This document shows, one piece after another, positions 1 through 6,480 of a stretch of DNA of 6,604 nt; positions within the stretch are counted from its first letter, which is position 1; each line of letters begins with the position of its first letter. Source of the DNA: Gemmatimonadota bacterium (lineage in GTDB: Bacteria; Gemmatimonadota; Gemmatimonadetes; Longimicrobiales; Gaopeijiaceae). The stretch lies in the NCBI GenBank assembly GCA_030550695.1, contig JAUQOX010000083.1, positions 1 to 6,604 on the forward strand, written 5' to 3'. The translations under genes and the position numbers were made by a program. Below the pieces are notes generated by a model. It saw nothing but the letters and a program-made list of their open reading frames with translations. It was not told the DNA's origin and ran no database searches.

Positions 1-812
1 CTCCCCGCACCGCCGGGATCGGAGGCCGCCGCCAAGGCACGGGTGTGGGGGTGCCGCGGATCCCGGAGAACTTCCTCCGCCGGGCCCATCTCCACGATTC
101 TCCCCCCCAGGAACACGGCCGCCCGGTGGGCCAACTGGCGGATCACGGCCAGGTCGTGAGCGATCAGGAGGAGGGCCAGCCCCAGACGGCCCTGGAGTTC
201 CGCCAAGAGCGCCAGGATCTGGGCTCGAAGGGAGGAATCCAGCGCCGATATGGGCTCGTCCAGTATCAGGAGTTCCGGTTCCACCGACAGGGCCCGGGCC
301 AGGACCAAGCGTTGCCGTTGCCCGCCGCTCAGTTGGTGCGGCCAACGCCCGGCCACTTCCCTCCCCAGCCCCACCAACTCGAACAGGCGCATGACCCGTT
401 CTTCGCGTTCCAGGTCCGAGAGGCCAGGCTGGTGGACCCGTACGGGCTCCTCTACCGCCCGCCACGCCGTCATACGGGGATTGAGGGAGGCCAAAGGATC
501 CTGGAACACGATCTGCACCCGGCGGCGATAAGCACGAAGCTCCCGAGCCTGCAGGCGGGTGACCTCCTTGCCCCGAAAGGCGATCCTTCCCTCGGAGGGT
601 TCCAGCAGCCGAACCAGACAACGGGCAAGGGTCGTCTTCCCTGAGCCCGATTCCCCCACCACTCCGAAGCACTCCCCCCTTCGCAACTCGAAGCTCACCC
701 CCTCCAAAGCCGGGGGGTGACTGCGGCCACCGGGGTAGCGGTAGCCGAGTCCTTCGACATAAAGAAGGATCTCGCCGGGCGACCCGCACCCGAAAAACCT
801 TTCTTCCGCCAC
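1..812 (-). CDS. dppF: DppF-type ABC importer ATPase (3' end outside window)
   Basis: Second ATP-hydrolysing subunit of a peptide/nickel-class ABC importer, acting on the cytoplasmic face of the permease pair. I translated the minus strand from GTG at 812: 270 codons are open to the window edge, so the C-terminus is missing. Seen: Walker A GESGSGKT (residues 53-60), Q-loop Gln in VFQDP (104), ABC signature LSGGQRQR (161-168), Walker B LLILDEP (181-187), D-loop SALD (189-192), H-loop AHD (His 219), then the family's downstream region with HPHTRAL (254-260). All catalytic motifs are intact. The GTG is chosen because it lies 3 nt after the upstream ATPase stop, with AAGGGAG at 820-826 spaced 7 nt from it and overlapping the end of that gene. 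The ATG at 752-750 is out of frame. The Dpp/Opp/App/Gsi/Nik assignment is family-level only; substrate cannot be read from this subunit. Confidence 0.93.
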   Translation of the reverse strand, partial: MAEERFFGCGSPGEILLYVEGLGYRYPGGRSHPPALEGVSFELRRGECFGVVGESGSGKTTLARCLVRLLEPSEGRIAFRGKEVTRLQARELRAYRRRVQIVFQDPLASLNPRMTAWRAVEEPVRVHQPGLSDLEREERVMRLFELVGLGREVAGRWPHQLSGGQRQRLVLARALSVEPELLILDEPISALDSSLRAQILALLAELQGRLGLALLLIAHDLAVIRQLAHRAAVFLGGRIVEMGPAEEVLRDPRHPHTRALAAASDPGGAG

Positions 813-815
813 CCC

Positions 816-1814
816 TCAACTCCCTTCCCGGAGCCAGCAGCGGGCCCAATGGCCCTCGCCGGGGGCCGGCGGCCGGCGTGCACCCATCCCCCGAGGGGGC
901 GGTTCTTCCCGCCGACAGCGTTCCGTCGCCTCGGGACAGCGGGGGTGGAACCGACAGCCGGAAGGCCAGTTCATGGCCGAAGGGGGCTCCCCCGGGATGG
1001 GCCGGACCCTCCGACGCCGGTCGTGAAGGTCCATCCTGGCTCCCACCAACCCACGGGTGTAGGGGTGGAGGGGACGGGTCAGGACTTCCGAGGTAGGCCC
1101 CTCCTCCACCACCTGGCCGGCATAGATCACTGCTGTCCGCCGGGCCATCCGGGCCACGACATTGAGATCGTGGGAGATGAAGAGCAGGGCCATCCCCCTG
1201 CTGGCCTGAAGGCGGCGAAGGAGGTCCAGGACCTGGAGCTGGACGATGGCATCCAGGCCCGACGTGGGCTCATCGGCCAGAAGGAGGCTGGGCTCCCCTG
1301 CCAGGGCCACGGCAAGCATGGCCCTCCTGCGCATCCCCCCGGAGAGCTCATGGGGGTAGCTCCGTGCCCCCAGGTCGGGATCAGGAAAGCCGACCTCCTC
1401 CAAGAGCAGCCGGACCCTCTCCCGGCCTATGGTCCCTTTGGGCTGGGTATGGCGAGCCACCGTTTCCAAAATCTGTTCCCCCACGGTGAGCACAGGGTTC
1501 AGGGCCGCAAGGGGCTCCTGAAAGACCATGGCCAGCTCTTTCCCCCGCAGTCTTCGAAGGGCGAAGGGCGGCAGCCCGACAAGTTCCTGTCCCCGATAAC
1601 GGATACTGCTCCCAGGCTGAATGGAGGCGGAGCGCTGCGGCAGCAGGCCAAGAATCGAGAGGGCCAGGGTGGTCTTCCCACCCCCGGATTCACCCACCAC
1701 CCCCAAGGCACCTCCTTCTTCCAAAAAGAGGTCTACCCCGTCCAAGGCCCGTACCACCCCACGTGGGGTGTTCAGGAAGGTCCGGAGGGAGCGGATTTCC
1801 AAGAGCGGAGCCAT
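816..1814 (-). CDS. dppD: DppD-type ABC importer ATPase with C-terminal Cys motif
   Basis: ATP-binding subunit, 332 residues, the usual length for DppD/OppD. Seen in order: Walker A GESGGGKT (41-48; the usual Ser between the glycines is Gly), Q-loop Gln 99 in VFQEP, signature LSGGMRRR (157-164; usual family form LSGGMRQR), Walker B LLLADEP (177-183), SGLD D-loop (185-188; TALD or SALD is more common) and H-loop ISHD (His 215). The oligopeptide/dipeptide C-terminal domain follows, with IPGEPPS (273-279) and four cysteines, C287, C293 and C300 in GCRFHPRC-x6-C plus C326. In relatives these cysteines are linked to an iron-sulfur cluster. All residues needed for ATP binding and hydrolysis are present, so it is probably active. 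The start ATG is 7 nt after the dppC stop; a GAGGGA (1818-1823) overlaps that stop at a short 3-4 nt spacing. It pairs with the DppF-type ATPase downstream to make a heterodimeric motor. Confidence 0.95.
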   Translation of the reverse strand: MAPLLEIRSLRTFLNTPRGVVRALDGVDLFLEEGGALGVVGESGGGKTTLALSILGLLPQRSASIQPGSSIRYRGQELVGLPPFALRRLRGKELAMVFQEPLAALNPVLTVGEQILETVARHTQPKGTIGRERVRLLLEEVGFPDPDLGARSYPHELSGGMRRRAMLAVALAGEPSLLLADEPTSGLDAIVQLQVLDLLRRLQASRGMALLFISHDLNVVARMARRTAVIYAGQVVEEGPTSEVLTRPLHPYTRGLVGARMDLHDRRRRVRPIPGEPPSAMNWPSGCRFHPRCPEATERCRREEPPPRGMGARRPPAPGEGHWARCWLREGS

Positions 1815-1821
1815 GGTTCCC

Positions 1822-2772
1822 TCAGCTATGACCTCTCAACCCCCGCGGGTTCAGGGTCTCCCGGAGCCCCTCACTCACCAGGTTGAAGCTGAGGACCACA
1901 GCCACCAGGGCCAACCCCGGAAAGGCGGAGACCCACCAGGCCCCTTCGGCCAGCGGATTCAGGCCTTCCGCGGCCATGTTTCCCCAGGACGCCAGGGGGG
2001 GTTGGACACCCAGCCCCAGGAAGGAGAGGCTGGCCTCCATGACCACCGCCTCCCCGACGCTGAGCGGAAAGATGACCAAGAGGGGAGCCGCGGCGTTGGG
2101 GAGCACATGGCCAAACAGGATCCTCCGGCGGGAGAACCCCAAGGCCCTGGCAGCTTCCACGAAAGGCCGTTGCCGCAGGGCAAGGACTTCCCCCCGGGCC
2201 AAGCGAGCCCCTACAGGCCACTGGCTCAGGGCGAGAGTACCTATCACCAGGGGTATGGAAGGTCCGAACAGCGCTGCCAAGCTTACCAGCAACACTAGCT
2301 TGGGAAAAGCCAGCAGTGTATCGGCAATTCTCATGACCAGGGCATCCGCCAACCCGCCCACATACCCCACCATCCCTCCCACCACCACACCCGTTCCCAC
2401 TCCCAGGAGGGCGGCGGCCAACCCGATGCCCAGGGAGATCCGCCCCCCTTGGAGGAGGCGCGCGAGAACATCCCGGCCGAAAGCGTCGGTACCCAGAGGA
2501 TGGTCAAGGGAAGGTGGCGCAAGTCGCAACGACAGATCCCCCCCCTGATACACACCCTGGAACGCCGGGTCCGTCCTCCATAGCCATGGACCCAGCGTCA
2601 CAGCCGCGCCTGCCAGGGCGACCCCCCACAGACCCATCACGGCCCAGCGGTTCCGGAGCCACCAGGCCCACCCCGGCCCCCACGAAACTCCCCGTCCCAG
2701 GGTGTGCCGCTCCCTCCCATGGAGAAAAGGAAGGCTGGCCATCCAACAGCCCTCAAGCTTGCGGCCGCCCAT
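1822..2772 (-). CDS. dppC: DppC-type ABC importer permease
   Basis: Inner-membrane permease half of the importer, 316 residues from the chosen start. Numbered from there: a first membrane segment (about 44-64), the family hallmark HPLGTDAFGRD (91-101) before the core membrane segments, and the cytoplasmic EAA coupling loop EAARALGFSRRRILFGHVLPN (206-226), whose EAA, Gly and LPN anchors are intact, followed by SLSFLGLGVQPP and a final membrane segment. The loop docks on the ATPases. Start choice: the frame opens at TTG 2793 with no ribosome site. ATG 2772 has GAGGA at 2779-2783, 6 nt away, and overlaps the end of dppB by 20 nt. ATG 2742 has GAGGG within TTGAGGG (2750-2756), 7 nt away, just past the dppB stop. 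I prefer 2772 but 2742 is nearly as good and removes only 10 residues before the first membrane span. Tight coupling to dppB is likely either way. Confidence 0.95.
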   Translation of the reverse strand: MGGRKLEGCWMASLPFLHGRERHTLGRGVSWGPGWAWWLRNRWAVMGLWGVALAGAAVTLGPWLWRTDPAFQGVYQGGDLSLRLAPPSLDHPLGTDAFGRDVLARLLQGGRISLGIGLAAALLGVGTGVVVGGMVGYVGGLADALVMRIADTLLAFPKLVLLVSLAALFGPSIPLVIGTLALSQWPVGARLARGEVLALRQRPFVEAARALGFSRRRILFGHVLPNAAAPLLVIFPLSVGEAVVMEASLSFLGLGVQPPLASWGNMAAEGLNPLAEGAWWVSAFPGLALVAVVLSFNLVSEGLRETLNPRGLRGHS

Positions 2773-3751
2773 GCCGGATCCTCGGGTCCGCAAGCCCGTA
2801 CAAGAGGTCAGCCAACAAGTTTCCGGCCACCACCAGAAATGCCATCAAGACGGTTCCGGCCAAGACCACGGGGATATCGCGGGCGGCTACGGAGGTCACC
2901 ATCAGCCTGCCTATTCCCGGCCATGCGAAGATGAACTCCACCACCACGGTTCCGCTCAGCAGGAGGGGCAAGGAGAGGCCGCCCAACGTTATCAAAGGAA
3001 TCAGGGCGTTCCGAAAGGCATGTTTCAAGACCACCCTCGTCTCGGACAATCCTCTGGCCCTGGCCGCCAGAATGTAGTCTTCTCCCAGGACCTCCAACAT
3101 GGCAGCCCTCACGAATCGAGCTACCCCGCCCGTGAGCACGGCGGTCAAGGTCAAGGTCGGAAGCACAAGGTGCCGGAGCCGGTCAAAGGCTTTCTCCCAG
3201 GGACCCAAGAATTCATGCCCCACGCTGAACATTCCTGACACCGGAAGAGTCCACAGCCCTTCGGCGCTTGAGCCCAGCCACACACCGAACATCAGCACCA
3301 ACATGGTCCCCAGCCAGAACGGCGGCACGGAATAGAAAAAGAGACTCACCCCGCTCAAGAAAGAGTCCAGAACGGTGTGGGGCCGAAGGGCTTGGAAGAT
3401 ACCCGTCAGGATCCCGAGGGCGAAGGACAGCCCGAGAGAGAGCGAGCCCAAGAGAAGGGTGTTGGGCAGGGCCGTGGCGAGAAGACGCCTGACGGAAACC
3501 CCATGGGCCACGGAATAGCCCAGATCGCCCCTCGCCAAGGAGGAGAGCCACCGCACGTACCGTACGTGGAGCGGCTCGTCCAGGCCCAGGTTCTGGCGGA
3601 TCTGGACCACGGTTTCCGGGGGGATGCCCGGCCGGAGATACACAGAAGCAACGTCACCGGGGGCAAGGCTCAGGGCAAGGAAAACAAGGGTGGGCACCCC
3701 TACCAAAAGGGGCAGCGACCCGAGCAACCGCCGCACAACGAAGCTCAGCAG
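2753..3751 (-). CDS. dppB: DppB-type ABC importer permease (probable CTG start)
   Basis: First permease of the importer, an inner-membrane protein of about 332 residues. Seen (numbered from the chosen start): an N-terminal FVVRRLLGSLPLLVGVPTL membrane anchor at 4-22; the periplasmic PGD...LGLDEPLHVRY region; ARGDLGYS (73-80); SVPPFWLG (141-148); the EAA-type coupling loop DYILAARARGLSETR (225-239) ending in KHAFRNALIP (243-252); and AWPGIGRLM with ARDIPVV near the end. Start: no ATG, GTG or TTG is well placed. TTG 3805 would add 18 residues overlapping the binding-protein gene, with GGGGAG about 10 nt upstream. GTG 3736 is 21 nt from the nearest ribosome site. The strong AAGGAG at 3758-3763, lying over the upstream TAA stop, is 6 nt from CTG 3751 (9 nt from CTG 3748), and starting there gives the family-like N-terminus [M]LSFVVRRLL. 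I annotate CTG 3751; a conservative annotation would use TTG 3805. Gene identity is certain, the start is not. Confidence 0.9.
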   Translation of the reverse strand: MLSFVVRRLLGSLPLLVGVPTLVFLALSLAPGDVASVYLRPGIPPETVVQIRQNLGLDEPLHVRYVRWLSSLARGDLGYSVAHGVSVRRLLATALPNTLLLGSLSLGLSFALGILTGIFQALRPHTVLDSFLSGVSLFFYSVPPFWLGTMLVLMFGVWLGSSAEGLWTLPVSGMFSVGHEFLGPWEKAFDRLRHLVLPTLTLTAVLTGGVARFVRAAMLEVLGEDYILAARARGLSETRVVLKHAFRNALIPLITLGGLSLPLLLSGTVVVEFIFAWPGIGRLMVTSVAARDIPVVLAGTVLMAFLVVAGNLLADLLYGLADPRIRHGRPQA

Positions 3752-3757
3752 GGGCAG

Positions 3758-3764
3758 CTCCTTA
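3758..3764 (-). promoter_or_regulatory. Ribosome binding site of dppB overlapping upstream stop
   Basis: TAAGGAG on the minus strand: the TAA is the stop of the binding-protein gene and AAGGAG is a near-perfect Shine-Dalgarno sequence. No ATG, GTG or TTG follows in the dppB frame at normal spacing; CTG codons follow at 6 and 9 nt. Its position argues that dppB starts after, not 44 nt before, the upstream stop, and that the two genes are translationally coupled. Confidence 0.65.
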
Positions 3765-5543
3765 AGGTGACCGCCGCCGTTGCGGCACGACCCGCCACTG
3801 TCCAATGTTCACCCACTCCCCGCGGGTATCCAACACCACGTTTTCCAAGCGGGAAGTCACGCCGTCCCGTCTGAAGGCGGAATACAGGTAGGTGACCGGC
3901 TGGAGTTCTATGATGCGAAGCTGGTATTCTCGCCAGAGTCTCCGACCCTCCTGCCGATCTTCCACCAGGGGCAGGGTGTCCAGATAGCGATCCAAGACGG
4001 GATCCGAGATACCCGAAAACCCGAAAGGTTCCCTTGCCGCGGAAGAATGGAAAAGATCCCGCTCGTCCAGGCGGAACTCGGTTTCGAAGGCCACCAAGGC
4101 CGCCTGGAAATCCCGTTCGGGAGATGTAATCGCCTGCAGATAAGCCGCGAATTCCATGATTCTCAGTCGCAGCTCCACCCCCACTTCCCGCAGCTGGGCT
4201 TGCAGGATCTCGGCAACTTCTTGACGTTCCTGGTTCCGGTGATAAGTCAGTTCCACGGCTAAAGGCTCCCCCGCCTGGTTCTCCCGAACCCCGTCCCCGT
4301 TCCTGTCCACCCATCCCGCGCTCTCCAGAAGGGCCCGGGCCTGGGGCGGGTCGTAGGGCAGGGAATCTCCCAAGGAGGGATCGAAAGCCCAGTGGGAGGG
4401 CGGTACGCCGGAGTTGAGGACCACACCTTCCCCCCCCTGGACTCCTTGAAGCAGAAGAGGCCGGTTCACGGCTAGGGTGAAGGCCCGCCTCACGCGACGG
4501 TCGGCCAGTGTCGGAAGCCGTGTGTTCCACGCCACAAACAGGACGGACCGATGTGGAAAGACAACGACGCGGCGGTCTGGCCGGCCCCGAACCTGCTCGG
4601 CCTGCCCCCACGGCATGGCCACATAGACGTCCACAGTGCCCCGGAGGAACTCCGCCAGGAGGGCAGCCTGGTCGGGAATCACCCGGTATATGTAACGGTC
4701 GATGGGCGGCCTTCCCCCCAACTCCTCCGGAAAGAAGGGGTTCGCCTCGAATACCCAGCGGTCATTGGGAGAATGGCTCACAAACCGAAAGGGGCCGTTT
4801 CCCACCGGACAGACGGTTCCATACGGATGACGAGCCAGAGCCTCCGGAGGGACCCCCTCCAACAGATGCCTGGGCATGATGGCCGTGGCCCGCCAGGGGT
4901 CCAGATAGTCCCCGTGAGGCCGAAAACGGAAGCTCACCGTAAGGGAATCCTCCACCGAGACCCCTTCTTCCCCCGGAAGGTAGAACTGGAAGAACGAGGC
5001 ATTGGGGAATCCCGTCCTGGGGTCGGTCGCCCGGAGGAAGGTGAAGGCGACATCATAGGCCGTTGTGGGCGTACCGTCGTGCCAGCGGACGTCGTCACGA
5101 AGGAAGAAGCGGAGCTCCATTCGGCCCTCCCCGATCTCCCTCGTCTCCCACCGCCTCGCCAAATAAGGCACCGGCCGGAGATTCTCGTCGTACCGCACCA
5201 GGGTCATGAGGTTGACGAACATCTGATGCTGGACCGCTCCCACATCCCCAGCCCCGAACACGTTCATCCCCCCCATTTCCGCAACTGTCCCCACCACGAC
5301 CGTGGTGGGCGGGGCTCCTCCTTCCGACCCCCCCCCTCTTCCCTGCACCCTTTCCCCGGTAAACGCGGCCACCCGGGCCATGGCCGAATCACAAAAGGGG
5401 ACTCCGTACCCTGCGGGCAGCTGTTCCCGTTCCCCCCGGCAACCCCATCCCCCCACCCACAACCCCATCCAAAGGCTCAACCCCTTGGCAAGGAAAGATC
5501 GTCCTGGCTTCATCCTTTGTTCTTTCGCCACGCTTTGCCCCAT
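3762..5543 (-). CDS. ABC transporter solute-binding protein, SBP_bac_5 family
   Basis: Extracytoplasmic substrate receptor of the importer, 593 residues (family usually about 500-600). Seen: a basic N-terminus, a hydrophobic Trp/Gly-rich stretch (22-34) and Cys 35 in GGWGC, giving a probable lipoprotein signal with a non-canonical lipobox (Gly at -3, Trp at -2, Gly at -1). Then a linker of about 45 residues holding a second Cys (51) and a Gly-rich RGGGSEGG. The SBP_bac_5 fold starts around residue 80: PYLARRWE (126-133), VRWHDGTPTTAYDVAFTF (152-169), VGNGPFRF (247-254), RRVRRAFTLAVNR (349-361), DRNGDGVRE (413-421, a common loop in this family that resembles a calcium-binding loop) and the C-terminal lobe. 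Start ATG 5543 has GAAGG 6 nt upstream; in-frame Met 11 has AAAGG directly abutting it, a poor spacing. It is first of the five transport genes, 56 nt after lipM. Substrate (dipeptide, oligopeptide, nickel, opine and others) is not deducible by eye. Confidence 0.94.
   Translation of the reverse strand: MGQSVAKEQRMKPGRSFLAKGLSLWMGLWVGGWGCRGEREQLPAGYGVPFCDSAMARVAAFTGERVQGRGGGSEGGAPPTTVVVGTVAEMGGMNVFGAGDVGAVQHQMFVNLMTLVRYDENLRPVPYLARRWETREIGEGRMELRFFLRDDVRWHDGTPTTAYDVAFTFLRATDPRTGFPNASFFQFYLPGEEGVSVEDSLTVSFRFRPHGDYLDPWRATAIMPRHLLEGVPPEALARHPYGTVCPVGNGPFRFVSHSPNDRWVFEANPFFPEELGGRPPIDRYIYRVIPDQAALLAEFLRGTVDVYVAMPWGQAEQVRGRPDRRVVVFPHRSVLFVAWNTRLPTLADRRVRRAFTLAVNRPLLLQGVQGGEGVVLNSGVPPSHWAFDPSLGDSLPYDPPQARALLESAGWVDRNGDGVRENQAGEPLAVELTYHRNQERQEVAEILQAQLREVGVELRLRIMEFAAYLQAITSPERDFQAALVAFETEFRLDERDLFHSSAAREPFGFSGISDPVLDRYLDTLPLVEDRQEGRRLWREYQLRIIELQPVTYLYSAFRRDGVTSRLENVVLDTRGEWVNIGQWRVVPQRRRSP
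5290..5309. repeat. Inverted repeat inside the binding-protein gene
   Basis: A perfect inverted repeat with 9-nt arms (CCCACCACG and CGTGGTGGG) and a 2-nt centre. In the mRNA it can form an 8-bp, GC-rich stem with a four-base loop. It encodes the PTTVVVG segment (about residues 79-85) at the junction of signal/linker and binding domain. The codons could explain it by chance; a regulatory role is only a guess. Confidence 0.5.
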
Positions 5544-5599
5544 GGTAGGCCTTCAGGCCCGGGCGCCGTATTTTCCGTCGGGGGCCGCCGCTCCGCCCT
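5544..5599 (-). other. lipM to binding-protein intergenic spacer
   Basis: The 56-nt spacer is the longest complete non-coding stretch in the window. It shows no T-tract terminator and no convincing promoter, so read-through from lipM into the transporter genes is the simplest reading. Next to the binding-protein start lies GGCC-TGAA-GGCC (5548-5559), a small stem-loop whose loop and 3' arm contain the GAAGG ribosome site. A 4-bp stem is weak, so any effect on initiation is speculative. Confidence 0.5.
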
Positions 5600-6466
5600 C
5601 TATAGGCGCCACGTCCAGGAAGGATCGGAATACTTCGCCTCGAGCTCCTCGGCGGTGGCCAGCTCCCCTTGACGATACCCCCCCCTTGACCATGTCCCTC
5701 CCAGGGTGCGAGTCAATCCCTCCTCCAGCTGGGCAACCAGCCGGTCCCAGGACGGGAGAACCCCCATCAGGTGCAACAGCGAGGTGGAGGCGGATCCGCT
5801 GGGCGCCGGCACCACCCGAAGGGCCTCCAGGGGACTCTGGTCTCCATCCAGGAGAAGAGACCCGTGCTGCAGGAGGTTCCGGCCCAAACGGACTTGGGCA
5901 CTGCCCACCAGCTTCCGTCCCCCCACCACGACTTCGCCCTCCGCCGGCTGCTGAAAGCATGGGCCTGCCCCAGGCGAGGGGGCTCGGCCCAGATTACGCG
6001 CCAGCTCCACCTCGACGCCCAGGGCCCGAATCCCCTGCACCAAGCCTTCATTGATCCGCAGGTAAGCTGCCCGCGGCCCGCCCAACGCCGCCAGGGGAGC
6101 CACAACCGCGTAGGTGAGCTCCAGATGGTGAAGGACTGCCCGCCCCCCTGTGGGCCGCCGCACGAACCCGAAGCCCCTCCTCTCTCCCTCGTCCACCCGA
6201 TAAAGGCCTTTGGCGGGCTCGTTCCGACCGAAGGAAACCGTGGGCGAACTCCAACGGTAGATCCTCAACACTCCCTCCCCCTCTCCCACGTGGAGTGCCA
6301 GGGCATGGTCCCGGGCCATGTTGGTGGCCCCCGCCAGGGGAGGGTCCACCAACACCCTCCAGCGGAAGGAGACAGGGAGGGGAACCCAGGCGAGGTGTCC
6401 CATGCCGGCTCCCGGTCTCGGGTCTCCTGCAGCCTTGGTTCCCCCCCCAGGACCCCTAGGGGCCAT
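5600..6466 (-). CDS. lipM: Octanoyl/lipoyl protein transferase, LipM/LplA family
   Basis: Cytoplasmic enzyme of the BPL/LPL catalytic fold, 288 residues, which moves octanoyl (LipM) or lipoyl (LplA) groups onto the lysine of carrier domains such as GcvH or E2 subunits. Seen: WRVLVDPPLAGATNMARDHAL (36-56) at the usual fold start, RIYRWSSPTVSFGRNE (68-83), the acyl-binding motif RRPTGGRAVLHHLELTY (103-119), then PCFQQP with Cys 170, GRKLVGSAQ with Lys 185, LLQHGSLLLD (198-207), and a C-terminal AEELEAKY...W (272-286). In LipM-type octanoyltransferases a catalytic cysteine sits at this CF position before the GRK-GSAQ motif, while E. coli-type LplA lacks it and has an extra domain. I therefore favour LipM, though lipoate ligase remains possible. 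Two starts are credible: ATG 6466 (GGGAGG 4 nt upstream) and ATG 6403 (GGGAG 5 nt upstream). The first 21 residues from 6466 are Gly/Pro-rich and unlike the family, so 6403 may be the true start. Confidence 0.83.
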   Translation of the reverse strand: MAPRGPGGGTKAAGDPRPGAGMGHLAWVPLPVSFRWRVLVDPPLAGATNMARDHALALHVGEGEGVLRIYRWSSPTVSFGRNEPAKGLYRVDEGERRGFGFVRRPTGGRAVLHHLELTYAVVAPLAALGGPRAAYLRINEGLVQGIRALGVEVELARNLGRAPSPGAGPCFQQPAEGEVVVGGRKLVGSAQVRLGRNLLQHGSLLLDGDQSPLEALRVVPAPSGSASTSLLHLMGVLPSWDRLVAQLEEGLTRTLGGTWSRGGYRQGELATAEELEAKYSDPSWTWRL

Positions 6467-6480
6467 GAGCCCTCCCGCCC

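Noticed and set aside
45..644. Plus-strand frame at the left edge as a possible gene
   Set aside because: The opposite strand encodes all ATPase motifs of dppF continuously from 812 to base 1, so this frame is a shadow.
717..1886. 389-codon plus-strand open frame
   Set aside because: It lies antisense over dppD and the dppF start, which carry complete ABC ATPase motifs. The plus-strand translation is Pro/Gly/His-rich with no recognisable domain, as expected for the shadow of GC-rich coding DNA.
2773..2793. TTG 2793 as the dppC start
   Set aside because: No ribosome site precedes it, whereas ATG 2772 and ATG 2742 each have one at good spacing.
3745..4611. 288-codon minus-strand frame overlapping the binding-protein gene
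   Set aside because: Same strand but out of frame with SBP_bac_5 motifs that run continuously through the region. Its translation is Gly/Arg/Pro/Ser-rich without family features.
5544..5599. Promoter or rho-independent terminator between lipM and the binding-protein gene
   Set aside because: No stem followed by a T-run and no -35/-10 pair that I could defend in this GC-rich spacer.
4551..5672. 373-codon plus-strand open frame
   Set aside because: Antisense to the binding protein and the end of lipM, low-complexity Pro/His/Arg composition, no domain seen. Treated as a shadow frame.
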